DNA of 64,000 nt from Dicaeum eximium (GCA_013396995.1 VWZP01005658.1:4292352-4356351), one strand, 5' to 3'; shown: positions 34,593-48,345, numbered from the stretch's first letter. Notes: generated from the sequence alone by a model not told the origin. Made by a program: numbers and translations.

Positions 34593-37500
34593 CACAAAGG
34601 GTTGTACCGATGCTGCCAGGATAGTTCACGGTTTGGGAAATGCGCTTGATTTATTCTCAGCCTTCTCATAGGCAGCTCATTTCTTGTAATGAAATGCATG
34701 TCCCTGGAGAGGGGACCTCTCTTGGGCTGAAACATCATCAGGATGTATTCTCGGTTGGGCAGGATCCATCTGTAAAAATCTCACACTTGAGAATGGGCAC
34801 AGACTTGTGGTTAGTTATTTGAATAACATGAATATCTTGGTTTAATTGTAACATGCCGAATTAGTCCAGATACGCCAGAAGCAGTCTTTAGCTGGCCAGC
34901 ACCTGTCCTTGATGGGTAAGAATCCTACACTTTTCCTGATGCACCCAGCATGTGCTGTCTGCCGTTGCTCCGATTCTCCATCAAGTTGTGATGAGCAAGG
35001 TTTGACCTGACCTCAGTGTTTACAAATCTGCTTTGGACAAAGTTTTCTTTTCTTGGCACCTTATTCAGTATTGCAAGGAGAGAAATGATGATAAAGTAAA
35101 ATGGTCATGCTGGTCGGTACTTTTTATTATTATGGTAATACTCATTTCACCATTGCTTACTTAAATCATGAATGTAGTCTAAAGAAAGAAGAAGAGCTTG
35201 TGGGTTGTAGTATTGCTTGTGTTAGCTGCTCCTGCTTTCCAGAGAAAAAATTTCAACTGAGTGAAATGTTTTTGAAACAGGTGAGTCTAGTAGCAGTATG
35301 TAACACAAATGTGCTTCTTTCTTTCCTTTTCTTTAGCTCCAATATTACCTGGCTTGATGTGTTTAGTACCCCACCAGACATAAATTACAGCTGGCTGTTG
35401 GTAGCCTGGGTTTAATTTTCTCTAGTTTCTTTTGTATCGTCTTGAAAAATAAATAGAAATTAGAGTATGAAGTGATGAGTGTAGGGTGCATTGGTTATTG
35501 CACACAGTAACTTCTTGGGAAGCAGTTAGTGGGCTAGAGTCCAGCTTCTATTCCCTGTTTACCAATATGAGCTAATAAAGTCAGATTAATTTTGAAATTG
35601 CCTTGCAAGTTAAAAGATACTGGCTAAACTTGGCAGGCTGCATCATAAAATTTCCTGGAAAGATCAGTACAGGGTATATAAAGCTGGTTTCTATGCAGGT
35701 ATTATTTTTGGTTGGCAATGTATCAATATATCAGTGTTATTTCTGATTTCAGCAAAACAATTTTGTTTTTAGAAGAAGGATAAGTAATACAGTTGTGATT
35801 TTTCTTTGAGATTAAAGATTAGTTAATAAATCCAGGTATCTGTTTTCTTAATTCTTCTGCTTATTTCTAATATTGAAATTCAGGTCTGAAGATCTTTAAA
35901 AATATCTGCAGATGAAAGAGCTCATTGTGTCAGCTGTCATCTTTTAAAGCACCATGTTCACCAGAGCTCTCGTGTACTTGCATCATTACTGACCTTGTGC
36001 TGCTGTTAGTGATGGTAACATTGTTTGGAAAACTTCCTTAATGAAAATGTGATGCGAGAAGGAAGCTTGAGAAATTGGGACAGCACTGGAACTGCATGCT
36101 AGGAGCTGAGGTTGTGGTTTAATGGCAGATACGTTCTTGGCATACACACTGGGGTACAGCATTTTTTGCCTTCAGACCCCTGTAAGAGCAGATGTGATAT
36201 TTTACAAAGGAATTATGGAAGTGTGTGTGCACAAGCACCTGTGTTGGAAGAGGTGAATCTGCTGTGGCAGGAGCAAGGGAGGTGTGAGGGGTATTCCTTG
36301 TCTATTACTGCTGCTGAAACTGTCTACACCACCTGGTGTGATGTCAAATGAAGTTATTGTATATTTTTAAAGATGTGAGAAAATACAAACGAGCACTTAC
36401 AAGATTTTTCAAATCTCATTTTCCTAAGGAAGATTAGATTTCCTATTTCTGTATCTGAAGGGTGTCAGGATGCATTTCACTGTGATGGTCCTAAGCCATG
36501 TCATTAGTGTTGCACTATGCAGACATGCCTAAGCATGCGAAATTGGAAACAAACAGGGGAGGTGTGGGTTTTCAGAGCACTTAGTCACTCTCCTGTGAAG
36601 GCTTTTTACAAGCAGGGGTGAAATTACATGTTTGTCTCTTTGCCACTAATGACTTTTTTTCCCCCCTAGGTGAACTTTAAGTTGTGCTTTGAGAGGTGTT
36701 CCACAGCCAAGGCTTTTAGTGTTGGAATCTGAGTTTAAAAAAAAAAGTGTGAAAAACTAATCCACTAAAAACTTTTTCAGTTGTTTATTTATGACTCACT
36801 GACTTGCTGAGTATGGGCTGTCTGATTTCCAGCACAGTGCATGCCAAAGGGATTGTTCAAGATTGCCAATATTGTTATTAGATGGAGTTGTGAGCCTGGG
36901 CTATAAACCTTGACGTGCTCTGGGCAAGTGAACACAAAGCATGTGATGGGAGTCTCTGCCATCTGTTGTATTTCCTTGTCAGCTGAGCTCTGTCTCTTTA
37001 CAGGGGCTGTGTACCCTATGTACCATTGTCTAAGTGCTCTGGCTGGTAAAAATCCTCACTGTGCAACACAGTGAGCATCTTGTGTTGGTCATGGATGAAC
37101 TTCAGGCTGTGTTAAACTGGGTAAACTGGGGATTTTCCGACTCCTAACCAGACAGTTGGAATGAGTGGCGTTCCTAGACCAGAGCTCTTGCTTTGTCATC
37201 AGGAAGCTCATGACTCCCCACCCTGCCAGAGCCACGATCTGACTCACGTGTTGTCCGCTTATGCTGCAGTCCTTGTGTTTGCACAAAATGATTAAATGGA
37301 CCTGAAGCCTCAAACATGAGACCTTGGCAGTGGTTACTGTGTGCTGAGGGGATTAAGATCATTCTTTGTATTAATTTCTGGAGTGTAAGCCTGTGGCGTG
37401 TAGGATTCAGCATCAACCCCCACATCTATTTTTTTCTCTCTACTTTTTTTCCCCCACATTGTATTATGCAGTGATCCTGTAAATGTAGAATGGAGTTTGT

Positions 37501-38700
37501 GCTTGGAATTTTGCTTTATCAAGTCTGTTTTACAGATATTATTCTGCCTAAGAGCACTTGTGTTACTGAGATGGAATGTATCTTTCAGATCTGTTATTGG
37601 AGTGGTCTGTGTTTAAACAAGAGCAGTTAAGTGGAAGTCTTCCAGCCAACTTCCCCCTCCACCCCCCAAAAACCTAAACAACCACCCCAAAACAACCAAA
37701 CAAAAACCCCACAAAACCCACAAAGTCCTGTCATGTTTGCTTCCTTGACTAATAATTTACAACAAGAATATATTAATTAATGAAATCTTTATATTATTGT
37801 AAAACTAAATTTATTTGCTTAATCTAAGGGAAAGACTACCTTATATGAAGTTTGCAATAACCTTTTTAGAGAAAATGTGTAACATGGTGGTTTGTGTTGA
37901 TTAAACATTTTTTTGTGGCTTTTAGATCAGTGGAGTGATGGCTCTTTCTCTGGCCACAACACAATTGCTTTTCTTGTGGCTTATATATTTTGTCAGTAAG
38001 CAGTCAGTGTGGGTGAGCTTTAGTTTCTTCAAATATACATAAAATGGTACATTTTCTGGTTGGCTAAGAAAATTCTAGATAATGTAGCATCACTGGTGCC
38101 TGTCTGTATAAAATGTGAAACTCCCTCGGCTTAATTATAGCAGTGAATCATTTGGCTTATTATTCCAATTTAGGATGACAAAAGCAGTATTAATAATCAG
38201 GTTGTTCTATGCTACTTATTTCACTGCAGGAGGGGATTTGTTGGTTGCTCTTGTTTATGTAACAGTTTTGCTAATAATCATTTCAGCTCCTTCAGCAGAG
38301 GTGAACTGAAAGGTATTGGGTTCTGTTGGAAGTCTTGTGGGTTGTAATAAGGGAAGAATTCTCTTTTTACAAGTTACTGTAAAATCAAACCGTTCACAAG
38401 ATAGTTATTGAACAAGACCAGGAGTCTCTGAATTACATGAATATGTTTATAGATCATCGAGTTTGTTTAGCCATTGTGACTTGTTAGGGAAATTAAGTTG
38501 CACTGATAATTTGTCATGACTTAAGTACGTACAGAGGATATTTAATAGTCATACTTTGAACATCTCTGTGTGTCATAACAATATTTTTTGTGCTTAGTAT
38601 GTAGTAGAGATCAGATGATGTTTTAAAAATTCCTTCTCTGGTAAAGCAGAACTAATTGTTTTAGAATATAATAAAATTTAATTTTCTTTTCTTATTTCAG
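34593..38700 (+). other. PPP1R2: Probable intron 1 of PPP1R2
   Basis: No exon encoding the expected N-terminal PP1-binding stretch (the IKGILK type) was found here. The region is AT-rich, as expected for an intron, and ends in the acceptor TTCTTATTTCAG at 38700. It includes an A/C-rich tract at 37655-37725. Confidence 0.65.
37655..37725. repeat. A/C-rich low-complexity tract
   Basis: A stretch of C-runs and A-runs (caccccccaaaaacc, aacaaccaaacaaaaacccc) similar in style to that at 905-985. No flanking duplication was recognised. Confidence 0.75.
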
Positions 38701-38808
38701 TAAAAAATCCCAGAAGTGGGATGAAATGAACATCATAGCTACGTACCACCCTGCAGGCAAAGATTATGGCTTGATGAAAATTGATGAGCCAAGTACTCCT
38801 TACCACAG
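38701..38808 (+). CDS. PPP1R2: PPP1R2 exon 2 (PP1 docking and GSK3 site)
   Basis: The exon finishes a codon with one base, then encodes KKSQKWDEMNIIATYHPA, GKDYGLMKIDEPSTPYH and two bases of Ser, before GTATAC. The threonine in EPSTPYH corresponds to the GSK3 target Thr72/73 of mammalian inhibitor-2. Confidence 0.97.
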
Positions 38809-41800
38809 GTATACTTGCTGAAGTGTTGGTCTGTGTGCTGGCAGGTGGAATTGTGGGTTTAGAGCAAAATTTACTTTGTGGGTGGTGTAGTATTACTGTG
38901 CAGGCCTGCTGGGTGTATGCAACATACTCAGATCTATAAAGCTAATAAATAAGGGGAACAGTCTGAAAGGACAAAGTTCAGAAGGTTTGTTCCAGCAGGC
39001 TTTAGCCTTTGAATGGAATAAACAAATCTGACTTCTATTGATTTTACTTTTTTTCAACGCTAGAATATAATGTCATATTAATATTTAAAGTCAATTTGGA
39101 AAGCTTTTAAAGTATTAAAGGAGTCTTTTGCGTGTTGTAATTTAGTGTTGTAAGGTTTTGACTGTTTTCTTGAGCAAAATACAAACTCAAGCAAATTACT
39201 AAAAGAGGCTACTTTTTGTTTGCCCTCCAAGCATGCAGGGAGCAGATGATGAGGATGCAGTGAGTGATTCAGAATATGAGCCCTTAAAAGCAGATGTGTT
39301 GAGTAAAAAGTAAGTATTGTAATAATAAAAGCTGACTAAATGTGAAGATAAGCTGCTCTTTCCTGGGGTAGATTTTCTTTATGGAAAGCTGTTGCTGGTT
39401 TCTCTAGAAGCTGCATTTTTGCTATTGTCAAATTACGTGGTTTTCAGTGTTTGATAGTGCTACTGGTAATTTAAACCTATTGCAGGTTGTTACTACATAT
39501 AAATATAGCAAAAATAATGAACAAAGCTGTTTGTATGAGTATTGTCATGTATTTTAAATAGTGAAAAGCTTGCTGTTTTAGCATTTTGTATTGCACGATT
39601 TGTGTAGACTGGCAGCTGCAGCTGAAGGTAGAGGACCCAAGGTTGTAGCAAGGCAAGAAGAAAGCAGTGAGGAGGAGGACGAGGATGAAGAATTAACACC
39701 TGAAGAACGGGGTAGGCATAAGTTGTTTTCTTTCTTTTGTTTAGACTCTTCCTACAAATAGTTTCAGGTTTTCTGTAAGAAATATTTGCAAAGAAGAAGT
39801 ACTATCAGAAAAATGCTGTGATTTGAAAATAGCGATAAATAGTGTTTAAACAAATATGCTGCTTGCTTTTAATCGAAATGTGTGGTTTGGGATCTGCATG
39901 TAAACAGGAATTTGCTGTTGTTGGCTGCCTCCCTGTATACAAGCTTAAGGTATGGGAATTCCTGCTAAGACACCTCAAATAAGTTCTGGTTTGAGGTTGA
40001 AGGAATAGTTCTTAATCAGAATGTATTTCAGGTAGACTTAATTCAATGAGTACAACTACAAATAAAATGCTGCTAATTGTTTGCAAATGTACAGATGATA
40101 TTTCTCTTGTTCTCAAAGCAGCTGGTAGATGGATGCAATAGGAAGTCTACAGTTATTCCAAAGCAAATAGCATCTTGAACAGAGATGTTATTTCATGTTA
40201 ACTTGGACTAGAACGTTTTGAGGGAACAGACAAACAACAATACTTCTAAGGTTTCAGGCTTGTATTATCTAGCTGGTACTTCTCAAATTTCCTGGCTTAA
40301 CTTTGAGTGTGAAACCTTGCTATACGAAAGGAAGGAAAAGAACAAAACGTTGGGGCTGGCAGTAAGCAAAATTTACTTCAATTATAACTCATTACTGCTG
40401 GATATGCTAATGTTTAATATATGGAGCAGAGTTGGCTTCAGGCCATGGGGCAAATGGAAAATATTTTCTTCTACATGTGGTAAATATATCTCTCATAGCT
40501 GACCTTTGGTGGCTAGCCAGGAGTCAAGCCACACATGTGCAAAAGTTCATCTTCTATCCCAGCAGTATGTCTCAATTTGTCCTTAAGTTTACTTAGAAAC
40601 AAGGCTTGTGAAACTTTGGAGTTTTGTGTACTTTTACCAGATGCTTCTCATGGTTCAGACTTACCCTTAGTTGCAATCAGGTTCTTATAAAAGTGCTTCT
40701 GAGATTGCAGTACATCAATTACTATCCTTTTCGTAAGTCAGACTCATTTTAAAAGAACATTCCACTGCTTGAAGACAATGATTTTTATTCAGTGAGTTCT
40801 TCTTCGAAGAAGATATATTTATTTTTTTAAAGGGAAGGAACAACTATTTCCCTTTGCTTGTCCACAGAGAAAAAGAAACAGTTTGAAATGAAGAGAAAAA
40901 TGCACTACAATGAAGGAAGAAACATCAAACTGGCAAGGCAGCTCATTGAAAAAGAACATAGTGATAGAGAGGAAGATGATGGGGATGAAGAGATGCGTGA
41001 TGCTGCAGATGTAGAAACAATGAGTACAGAAGCTGCTGAACATGGTGAGCTACTGATTAGTTAAAAAGCACCTGTAAGTACTGGTGGCCCTTTGAGCTGT
41101 TGGGAAATGAATATACTCAACTGTGAGAATGACTAGAAGGAGCACAGTATGTATGTAACACTCAATGAGTAATGTTGCACTCTGTCTTGACTGGTAGATT
41201 TGTAGCACGGAACAAAAACTACTGGTGTTGATAAACAGCATGTAGGCTTTTGTTTGTTGTGGCATAACAGAAAAACAAACATTTCTGCTTCTTACCATTT
41301 CCCCAATGTAGCTGACTGGGTAGTGAAGTTGCCAGCATCCTTTTTAAAGGAGGAGCTGTCTTGTACAGAACACTTTATTGGCCACATGGCAGAGCCTGGC
41401 TTTTTGTTGTGGGTGATTTCCCATTCTGCTCCCAATCCATCCTGTAGCCAGCAATGGGAAATTGCCATCAATGTTTCCTCCCTGTTGAGAAGACTGTATT
41501 TATCTTCCTGAGGAAAAACACTATAATGTAAAACTGCTGTTAGGCATTCAATACAGACTTGAAGCAGAAATATTCATTGCTATAGTATGGGGTAAGACTC
41601 TCAACTTTGCTTTTAGTGCAGCTACTGGAAGAAAGTCTGGGATGTTTAAGTGGGAAAGTTGCTGGAACCTGTTTCAGGGCTGTCTCTTCATAGGAAACTC
41701 CTAAAACTATAGAGGCTGACACCTTCTCTTTCATCTTTAAACTTCTCTCTTGAGTGAAAATTCTTAGACTTCTGTGGTGGTATTTTGGTGAATAATTACA

Positions 41801-44800
41801 GTTCACCTCCCACCTCTTTATGTAACAGCACTTTGGATAAATTTTTGACATAAACAAACCACACATCTGTTGCTCATGAGACTGGTGGCAGTGAAGTCTG
41901 TAAGCCTTGTTCATCTGTGGTTGCGAAAGCTATGAGATATTAGCATGGTCTGCAGACTTGGGAAGATGCTGCATGGGTTTAACTTGGTTCACATCTGCTT
42001 TTCACAACCATGTGAACTAGGAGCTCTTCTAAAATTCATTTAAATCCCACGCAATAAAAAGGTGAATTGCAAAGTTGCGTGTTTAAGTTCTGTGGATTGC
42101 ACCTATTTGTCCTGTTATTTACTACAGGAGGACTAATTCCTTCACAATTACTCTGAAAGGGTCATTTGGTATGTCTGAGACCCATTACTGGACTGACTTT
42201 ATCCAGTAATTGAACATAGGCCTTATAATGGCTATTTACTAGAACTTCACTCTCCAGGGGAAAGAAGGGCTGCAGTAGTCAACCGTATGACCCTTCTGCA
42301 TGGCCTGAAGCTGCCATCTCTCTGCACTCTGCTGTAAAACAGAGGCAACTCCGCTCCCCAGCTGCATTCGCCAGTGGAAAGAAGGCAGACCTTTGCAGCA
42401 TTTTTCCATCTCTATTGTTGAAGTCCATTCCACCTTCCTCATAACCAGCTTCAGAGCCACAACTGGTAATTATCAATTTTAGACTGCTCATGGCTAATAA
42501 ATTCCAAAAATGTAACTGTCTGCCAGTGTAGCAACCCGTTAACTAACTGCTTCACCTCCACACCACAGCATATAGCAATACTTTCCATTAACCTGATGTA
42601 GTTCTCAATTCTTCACTTTTCTATCATGCTGCTTAGACCTTCATGTTTTGTTATCTCCTAATCTCATATCAGCTATCACAACCTTTAATCCCTGTCCTTG
42701 ATCAGTTCTTCTGAGGTTAAGTACTGGTCTCACTTTTGTAGCAGATGGTGAATTTAATGGCCTCAGATGGATTACGAGACAGGGTTGGGCAAAGGATGAT
42801 GGGATATGAACAAAAATGTTAATAAACCAGTCTTCTGTCATTGCCCACATTTTAAGAAATTTCTACATTGAGATGAAATGTTCAGCACTCAGCTGTGTTA
42901 ATGTCAAAGTTTTACTGAAATAACTTTTTTGAGATTACATTATTTATTGCTCTCTCTCTCATCTGTATTCTGAGGGCACAGAAGAATCTCCTTATTCATA
43001 AGTGTTAATTGGAGCTACAGAAGGTTTCTCAAATAGATGGCTTTAACACTTGCTACTTGGGGTTTTTGGTCATGCTGTGCTTTTGGTTACATTAAGCACT
43101 TGAGTACTTAAAAATTAGGCTATTCCTTTTGTGGAAGGAAATCAAAATCCTATTAATATTCATGTTCCTGAGAACAGTGTATGGAAAGATTATTCACCTG
43201 GATAACTTTCAAAGAGCTTTGACTTGAAATTGTATTTTAAAGTGCTTTTGTCTAGAGCAGGGTTTCCTTACTTCTGTTCTGGGTGACACAGGAGTTGATT
43301 TTTGCGATGGCTTGTTTTGGCATCACTCTGTGACACAGCCCTGATGCTTGCTTTTAACTTCAAAGAAAATGTCCTGGGCTTTCTGCATGTTGTATTGCAG
43401 CTATATTTTTATAAATTCTTCCATTTGACTTGAGTTGTTGGGAAGTTGTGGAGGTCATGAGATGATGTGGCTGCCACTCAGCTATTATGCCAGTCAGTCT
43501 ATGTGAGTGAGAGCTGCCATGCAATGTCCTTTTATTCCAATGGAGTAACATGACTTCTGTAGTACTGTCAATTGTTGCAGGTAAAGATGTGACATAAGAG
43601 GCATTTCTTAGTGGTCTGTTGTGACTCTGCACTGGTGCATGAAGATCACTTAAAGATTCTGTGCTTCTCTTATGTGATGCTTCTTTCTACCCTCTAATTC
43701 TGTCTGGTTTGTATTTGAGTAAAACTAGTACACTTCTAATCTCTACACCCTGCTTTCAAAGAAGGGGTTAAAGGCTTAGACAGGTTTAAGGAGGCTCCTG
43801 TCAGATACCACCAGGTCCACTAATACAAGTTGCACTTCTTGTTACAGACTGAGATTTCTTGCTGATTGAAATGAAGATGGCCAGTCCAGTCAGTGATGGT
43901 GAGAACTCTTTGTATATTTTTGTTCCTGTCTCCATTGTGGCTACCAGGTGTTTTAAATGGATGGATCATTTCTTTCTTGCCTCAAGTAGCCATGCCTTAT
44001 CCCATGCATATGGATTCCAGCAGCCAAGCTCTTTTGTGGAAAAGAAAGTATAAGTTGTAATAGACTGCATATGGCAGGAGGGTTAGAGCTGGATGTCCTG
44101 TAAGGTTCCTTCCAACCCAAACCATTCTATGATTCTACATTTGCTTGCTTCAGCATTTCACTTTCTCTGGCTACTTGCTATTTATGACTCCATGAATAAC
44201 ATAAAAAGACTTTGCCAACAGAAGTGACCTTTGTTTCTCTCCATAAAAACCTTCCCTTTAGAAATTCTCTTTGAAATCACTGAGATATTCCTGATGTAGG
44301 TAAATTTAAGCATGATGATTTCAGTGCAGACTTGTCTTCTGCTACACAGAAGTATCAACTAGAGGGTGTTGTCTATAGCAGTTCAATTGACAAGCAGTAA
44401 GACTATTGTTCTCTTTCTCTGGTTCATTTAGCTGCCTTGCTCTGCCAACCCTGCTCAGGTGGCACCCAGCAGCTGAGCTGTCACTGACTGGGTGTGCCCT
44501 TTGGCCTTTTTCTTAACCAGGGCAAGCATCACCCTGAAGATGAATTAAGTGAGAAGGCTGGGAGCACACAGCAGTCTGCTCTCTGGTTAACTGTGCTGTT
44601 TGCTTGTTAAAACTGCATGTTACCAAATCTAACTCATGCCCAAGCCTAACTGGCTTTTTAAGAAGATTATAATTTTGATGAGGTGTTCTTTGATCAGCAC
44701 TGAGGAGGAGTTTCCTCTGATTTATTGCGGTGCTTTTGCTCAAATCCTCCCAGTTCCAGGGGGATGAGCACTCAGTGCTTGGTGTGCTCAACAGAGGTGT

Positions 44801-45074
44801 TGGGCATCTCTTTAGAGCATGAGGGTCAAATAACTGTTTTAGATGTTTCTGCACTCTCCAACTAAAAGCTTATACATTGCTAAGATGGGTTGGCAAACAT
44901 TATCTTTGGAGAAGCAAAGATGATTTCAGGAGGATATTTGTGTGTGTTGTGAAAATATTCAATGGGTGTGAAGAATTACCTATTTTTTGTAATCTTTCTT
45001 ATGCAGCACATGTTACTCGTGACCAGCTGGAAAGTGGAGCACACGGCATAGAAGAAATCTGTCCAGAACTGTAA
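38701..45074 (+). CDS. PPP1R2: Protein phosphatase 1 regulatory inhibitor subunit 2 (inhibitor-2), lacking exon 1
   Basis: Five exons (38701-38808, 39232-39309, 39608-39711, 40868-41044, 45007-45074) join in phase to 177 residues and a stop; about 40 N-terminal residues are missing. Inhibitor-2 is a mostly unfolded protein that binds and inhibits the PP1 catalytic subunit and is switched by GSK3. Visible are KKSQKWDEM (PP1 docking), the GSK3 site in EPSTPYH, acidic CK2-type serines (AVSDSE, EESSEEE), and the helix HYNEGRNIKLARQLI that covers the PP1 active site. The C-terminal tail after MSTEAAEH differs from human PPP1R2 and is a little longer. The identity is certain. As a processed intronless copy is ruled out by the introns, this is the parental gene. 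Confidence 0.97.
39232..39309 (+). CDS. PPP1R2: PPP1R2 exon 3
   Basis: It follows CCCTCCAAG and encodes MQGADDEDAVSDSEYEPLKA and then DVLSK, ending phase 2 before GTAAGT. Acidic, with a CK2-type Ser (AVSDSE). Confidence 0.95.
39608..39711 (+). CDS. PPP1R2: PPP1R2 exon 4
   Basis: It follows TTTGTGTAG and encodes LAAAAEGRGPK, then EESSEEEDEDEELTPEER, ending one base into Glu before GTAGGC. The acidic run has grown compared with human. Confidence 0.95.
40868..41044 (+). CDS. PPP1R2: PPP1R2 exon 5 (active-site-blocking helix)
   Basis: It follows TCCACAG and encodes KKKQFEMKRKMHYNEGRN, IKLARQLIEKEHSD and an acidic tail to TEAAEH, ending before GTGAGC. The HYNEG-IKLARQLI part is the most conserved piece of inhibitor-2. 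Confidence 0.97.
41045..45006 (+). other. PPP1R2: PPP1R2 last intron
   Basis: A 4-kb intron, GTGAGC to TTTCTTATGCAG. It holds a short CR1 tail at 44069-44138. Nothing else was recognised. Confidence 0.85.
44069..44138 (+). mobile_element. CR1 LINE, very short 3' end
   Basis: The phrases 'atggcaggagggttagagct', 'aaggttccttccaaccc' and the tail 'attctatgattcta' are the last part of CR1 with its octamer-like repeats. Only about 70 bases remain, the usual severe 5' truncation. Confidence 0.9.
45007..45074 (+). CDS. PPP1R2: PPP1R2 terminal coding exon
   Basis: After TTCTTATGCAG it completes an Ala codon and encodes HVTRDQLESGAHGIEEICPE, Leu and TAA. It shares only DQ and general polarity with the human tail. 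Placement rests on the acceptor, the phase match and the position in the gene. Confidence 0.85.
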
Positions 45075-48000
45075 CTGCTTGTCAAAGACACAAATACAAA
45101 CATTGCTTCATGATTTTTGCAATTAAGGCTCTTAAATGTTAAGAAGCATATCAGTTACAATGTTGTATTGCCAAGAATGTTAATTTTAGACTTGTCCATT
45201 AGGCAGAAAACACTGTCTAATTGATTTATTCTTGTGCCTAGTATTTCATGGAGAACACTGCTTCATAATTTGTTCAACCAGAATGGCATTCCCTGTATGT
45301 ATAGCGCTGATTATCTTGCGTGATGTACTGTTACTCTTGCTTTGAAACACTCACTATCTTTTGGTTTTACACTATTTATTTGAGAGTGTTCTAGATGTGG
45401 TGTCTCATATGGAAAGTTTTGGGATTCAAGAGCCAAACGGTACAGCGTATATCAGATTGACATGTAAGCTATTTATCAGATGTGTTAAGCAGCTTAAAAA
45501 GGGATTATTCAAGTCCTACAACTTTTTTTTTTGTAAAGTGTTGACCTGTTAATCTAGATTTCAGTATGTTTGTGCCTGCACTTTCCCATTCTTTAAAACA
45601 AGAACTGTGTTATTTCTGAAGAGCGGTGTTTGGAATCGGTTGTTAGTTTCTGACTAAAGCAGTACTAACATCTGGTGGAGGGAGTGTTTTTACACTGGAA
45701 ATGGCTAACTTGAACTTTGCATTTAACTGTCATAACCTCTTCCCTCAGGACTGGTTGTTTTGTGGAGCTCTCTCTGGCTTATTGTGAGAACGTGCAAGTT
45801 TCCTACAGCTTTTCTCTTAAAATCACATCTACTGTTACTCTTCTGGCTCTTGTTTCAAATGTTTGGTTCTTTCCAGTTGCATGAACAGTGTTTGCGCTGT
45901 TAACACCTGAGGAAAACACCCAGCCACGAGGAAATATACATCAGGACTGAAGGTGTGCTGAGCTTAGGCTCTGGCTGTTCTTTATTAAAGATAAATGCTG
46001 TTGATGTACTCATTCGGGGTTGGCAACTTCCATACTGAAAACCACTGGTCTAAATCTTCCTGTGTCCATTGCAACTTACAGCAACTGCTTTGTAAAATGA
46101 AGGCTTTCTGGAAGCTAGAAGGGAAACTGCCTAATTCAAATACTTGTTTACAGTGTGGTTGTATAGCTGTAAAGAGGGATTCTGCACCTCCAAATTGCTG
46201 TAAAAACTTCTCACTGCGTGGAATTTGACTGGTGAATGTTCCAGTATTCAGAGTAGTTCCTGGGTTTTACTACAGAAACGAAGTACACACTTAAGCTTTA
46301 GCTTGGTTATGAAATACAGTGTATATCTTAATTTTGATCTGAATTTGATATGTTGAAAAAATCCATATAATTATATGGATATATTTTAAAATGTCCTTTT
46401 CTCCACTGTATATGTGAAGTTTGAATAAAGGAATGAAAGTTATTTTACAGTTACATGCATTCTCAAGTGTGAGCTTTCCTGGAGTCCCAGAGAAGTTAGA
46501 GTGAATAAGGAATAGGATGCTGTCCTTTGAAAGATTTTTACAGGAATGATTCATTAGAGTGGATGCATTGCCAAAGATACTTGTTAGTTGTGCTGTGTTT
46601 TGTAGTGTGCCTTTCCCAACTATCTCCTCTCCTTAGTAGGTAACAGGGTAGTCAGTCTTGGGTTAGTCAATCTTCTAAGGTCCTGAATCAAGATTAATGG
46701 GGTCTTTTCACAGGCAAGAGTTGAACTCTTGATTCTGGCCAATGTGGTGATGCTAATTTTTCAACATGCAGAATGCTATTTCTCCTTGTATCAAACAAGG
46801 TCACTTGCATAGAGTAAACAGGGGAGAAGGGTAAGCATTTAGATACTTCTGAGTCATCAAGTCACTTACTGTAGCTTTCAGTTTGGCTCCCAAGAATAGG
46901 ATTTCAAAACTTTAGGTTTGTACCCTTTATCTACCAGCTTGCAGTGTTCAGAGCGTTGGCCTGCGTGCACTGAGCTGTATTTCAGACTGAGCAGCTGCTG
47001 GCCTGGCCTGCCCCAGCTGGGCACTGGAATGCTGCTGAGAGCACGGCAGTGCTTGGCTAAGTGTCGCTGTCAGACTGAGCAAGGTGTGCAGGTAACAGCC
47101 ATGTGCTCTGTGGGGCTGTGCAGCATGGCACTTGTAAAGTACCCACGGGTACTTTGTACCTGCAATTAAGGTAGAAACCAGCAGCAGCAGCTCTTACCCG
47201 AGCTACTGTCCTGCCCTCCATAACCCCCCAGTTTCTTGTGTCCAAGGCCATTTGGTGCTCAGCAGGGCTTCTTGGTACCTTAAAAGGTCTAGAAAGCATT
47301 TTGTTAAACAAACTTTGCTAGCTTCCAATAAAGACCTTTCCGGTAATGGCTTCCAAAATCCTAAATGAAATGAGTATGTAGCTTGTATGAGGGAGGTACA
47401 CAAATGCGTGGTTTTAAATGAACCATATAATGTATAGTAGGTCCCTTCATCACTCAGGTGATTTTGAGCTGCCTGGGTGATCTCCCTTTTTCTGTGCCAC
47501 CAAGCACCTAGTTTGATGCTATTTTGAAACTTGATTTAGTTTGGGGTTTTTTTTAAAGGCTGCATTTCCCTCAGTGCTCACAAAAATTCTGTTCCTGGTG
47601 TTTCTTTGTCTTCCTCAGCACAAGTGCAACCCAATGTCCCTGACACTGCTTCTAATTGAAAGGCTGGTTTACTTAGTTTTCTCTGCTTACACCTTGATGC
47701 ATTTTAAAAGCTAAATTGGGCAAGTTTTACTTAGCTCCAGAAACTCCATTTAGCTTTTTTTACGAAGGGATGTCTGATTTCCCTCTGCTTGAGAAATATC
47801 AGAGTTCCCTCCTGAATGGGGACAAGAAATGCTTTTTCTCTTTTTACATTTGATGGGGACTTAGCTTGAATGCACATCTTAATCTTGAGGTGCATGTGGT
47901 AAATACTCATGTGTGCAATACACAGTGGTGTAAAGAGGAAAGAAACACAAGCCCTTACTAATGTGGATAGTGAGCTCCACAGCACCATAATTGTCAATCT

Positions 48001-48345
48001 TCTTGCACAGGTTTAAGTCCTCAAGCTGCATCCTGTTTAGAGAAAGCATTTTCAATATGCTTCCAATAGGAAGATCACTTGCAAATAAGAGCCTTAACTC
48101 ATGTGTATAGATTTTTTTTTTCTGTCCATAGTTTCTTTCCCACAAACTTGTACAATTCATGGAAACTGCAGATACTTTTTCTGCAGCTCACTCTCTCATG
48201 TGAAACTTGTACCATCTTACCAGAACTCTTTGTTTCTGTAACGTTTTGTGGTACTATGATGCCACCTCACAAATGTAATTATTTTGTTTGAAACCAGTGT
48301 TAAGTGTCACAACATAAATAAAACCACTGTTTTCATTACTATCTT
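45075..48345 (+). other. PPP1R2: PPP1R2 3' UTR with several poly(A) signals
   Basis: Signals in order: ATTAAA 45984-45989, AATAAA 46424-46429, AATAAA 47327-47332, AATAAA 48317-48322. The UTR may end near 46450 or run to about 48340; human PPP1R2 has a long 3' UTR. No second gene was recognised. Confidence 0.5.

Noticed and set aside
33271..34738. Open frames of 330-450 codons on both strands across the gap
   Set aside because: They are made of N translated as X plus minisatellite, and carry no coding information.
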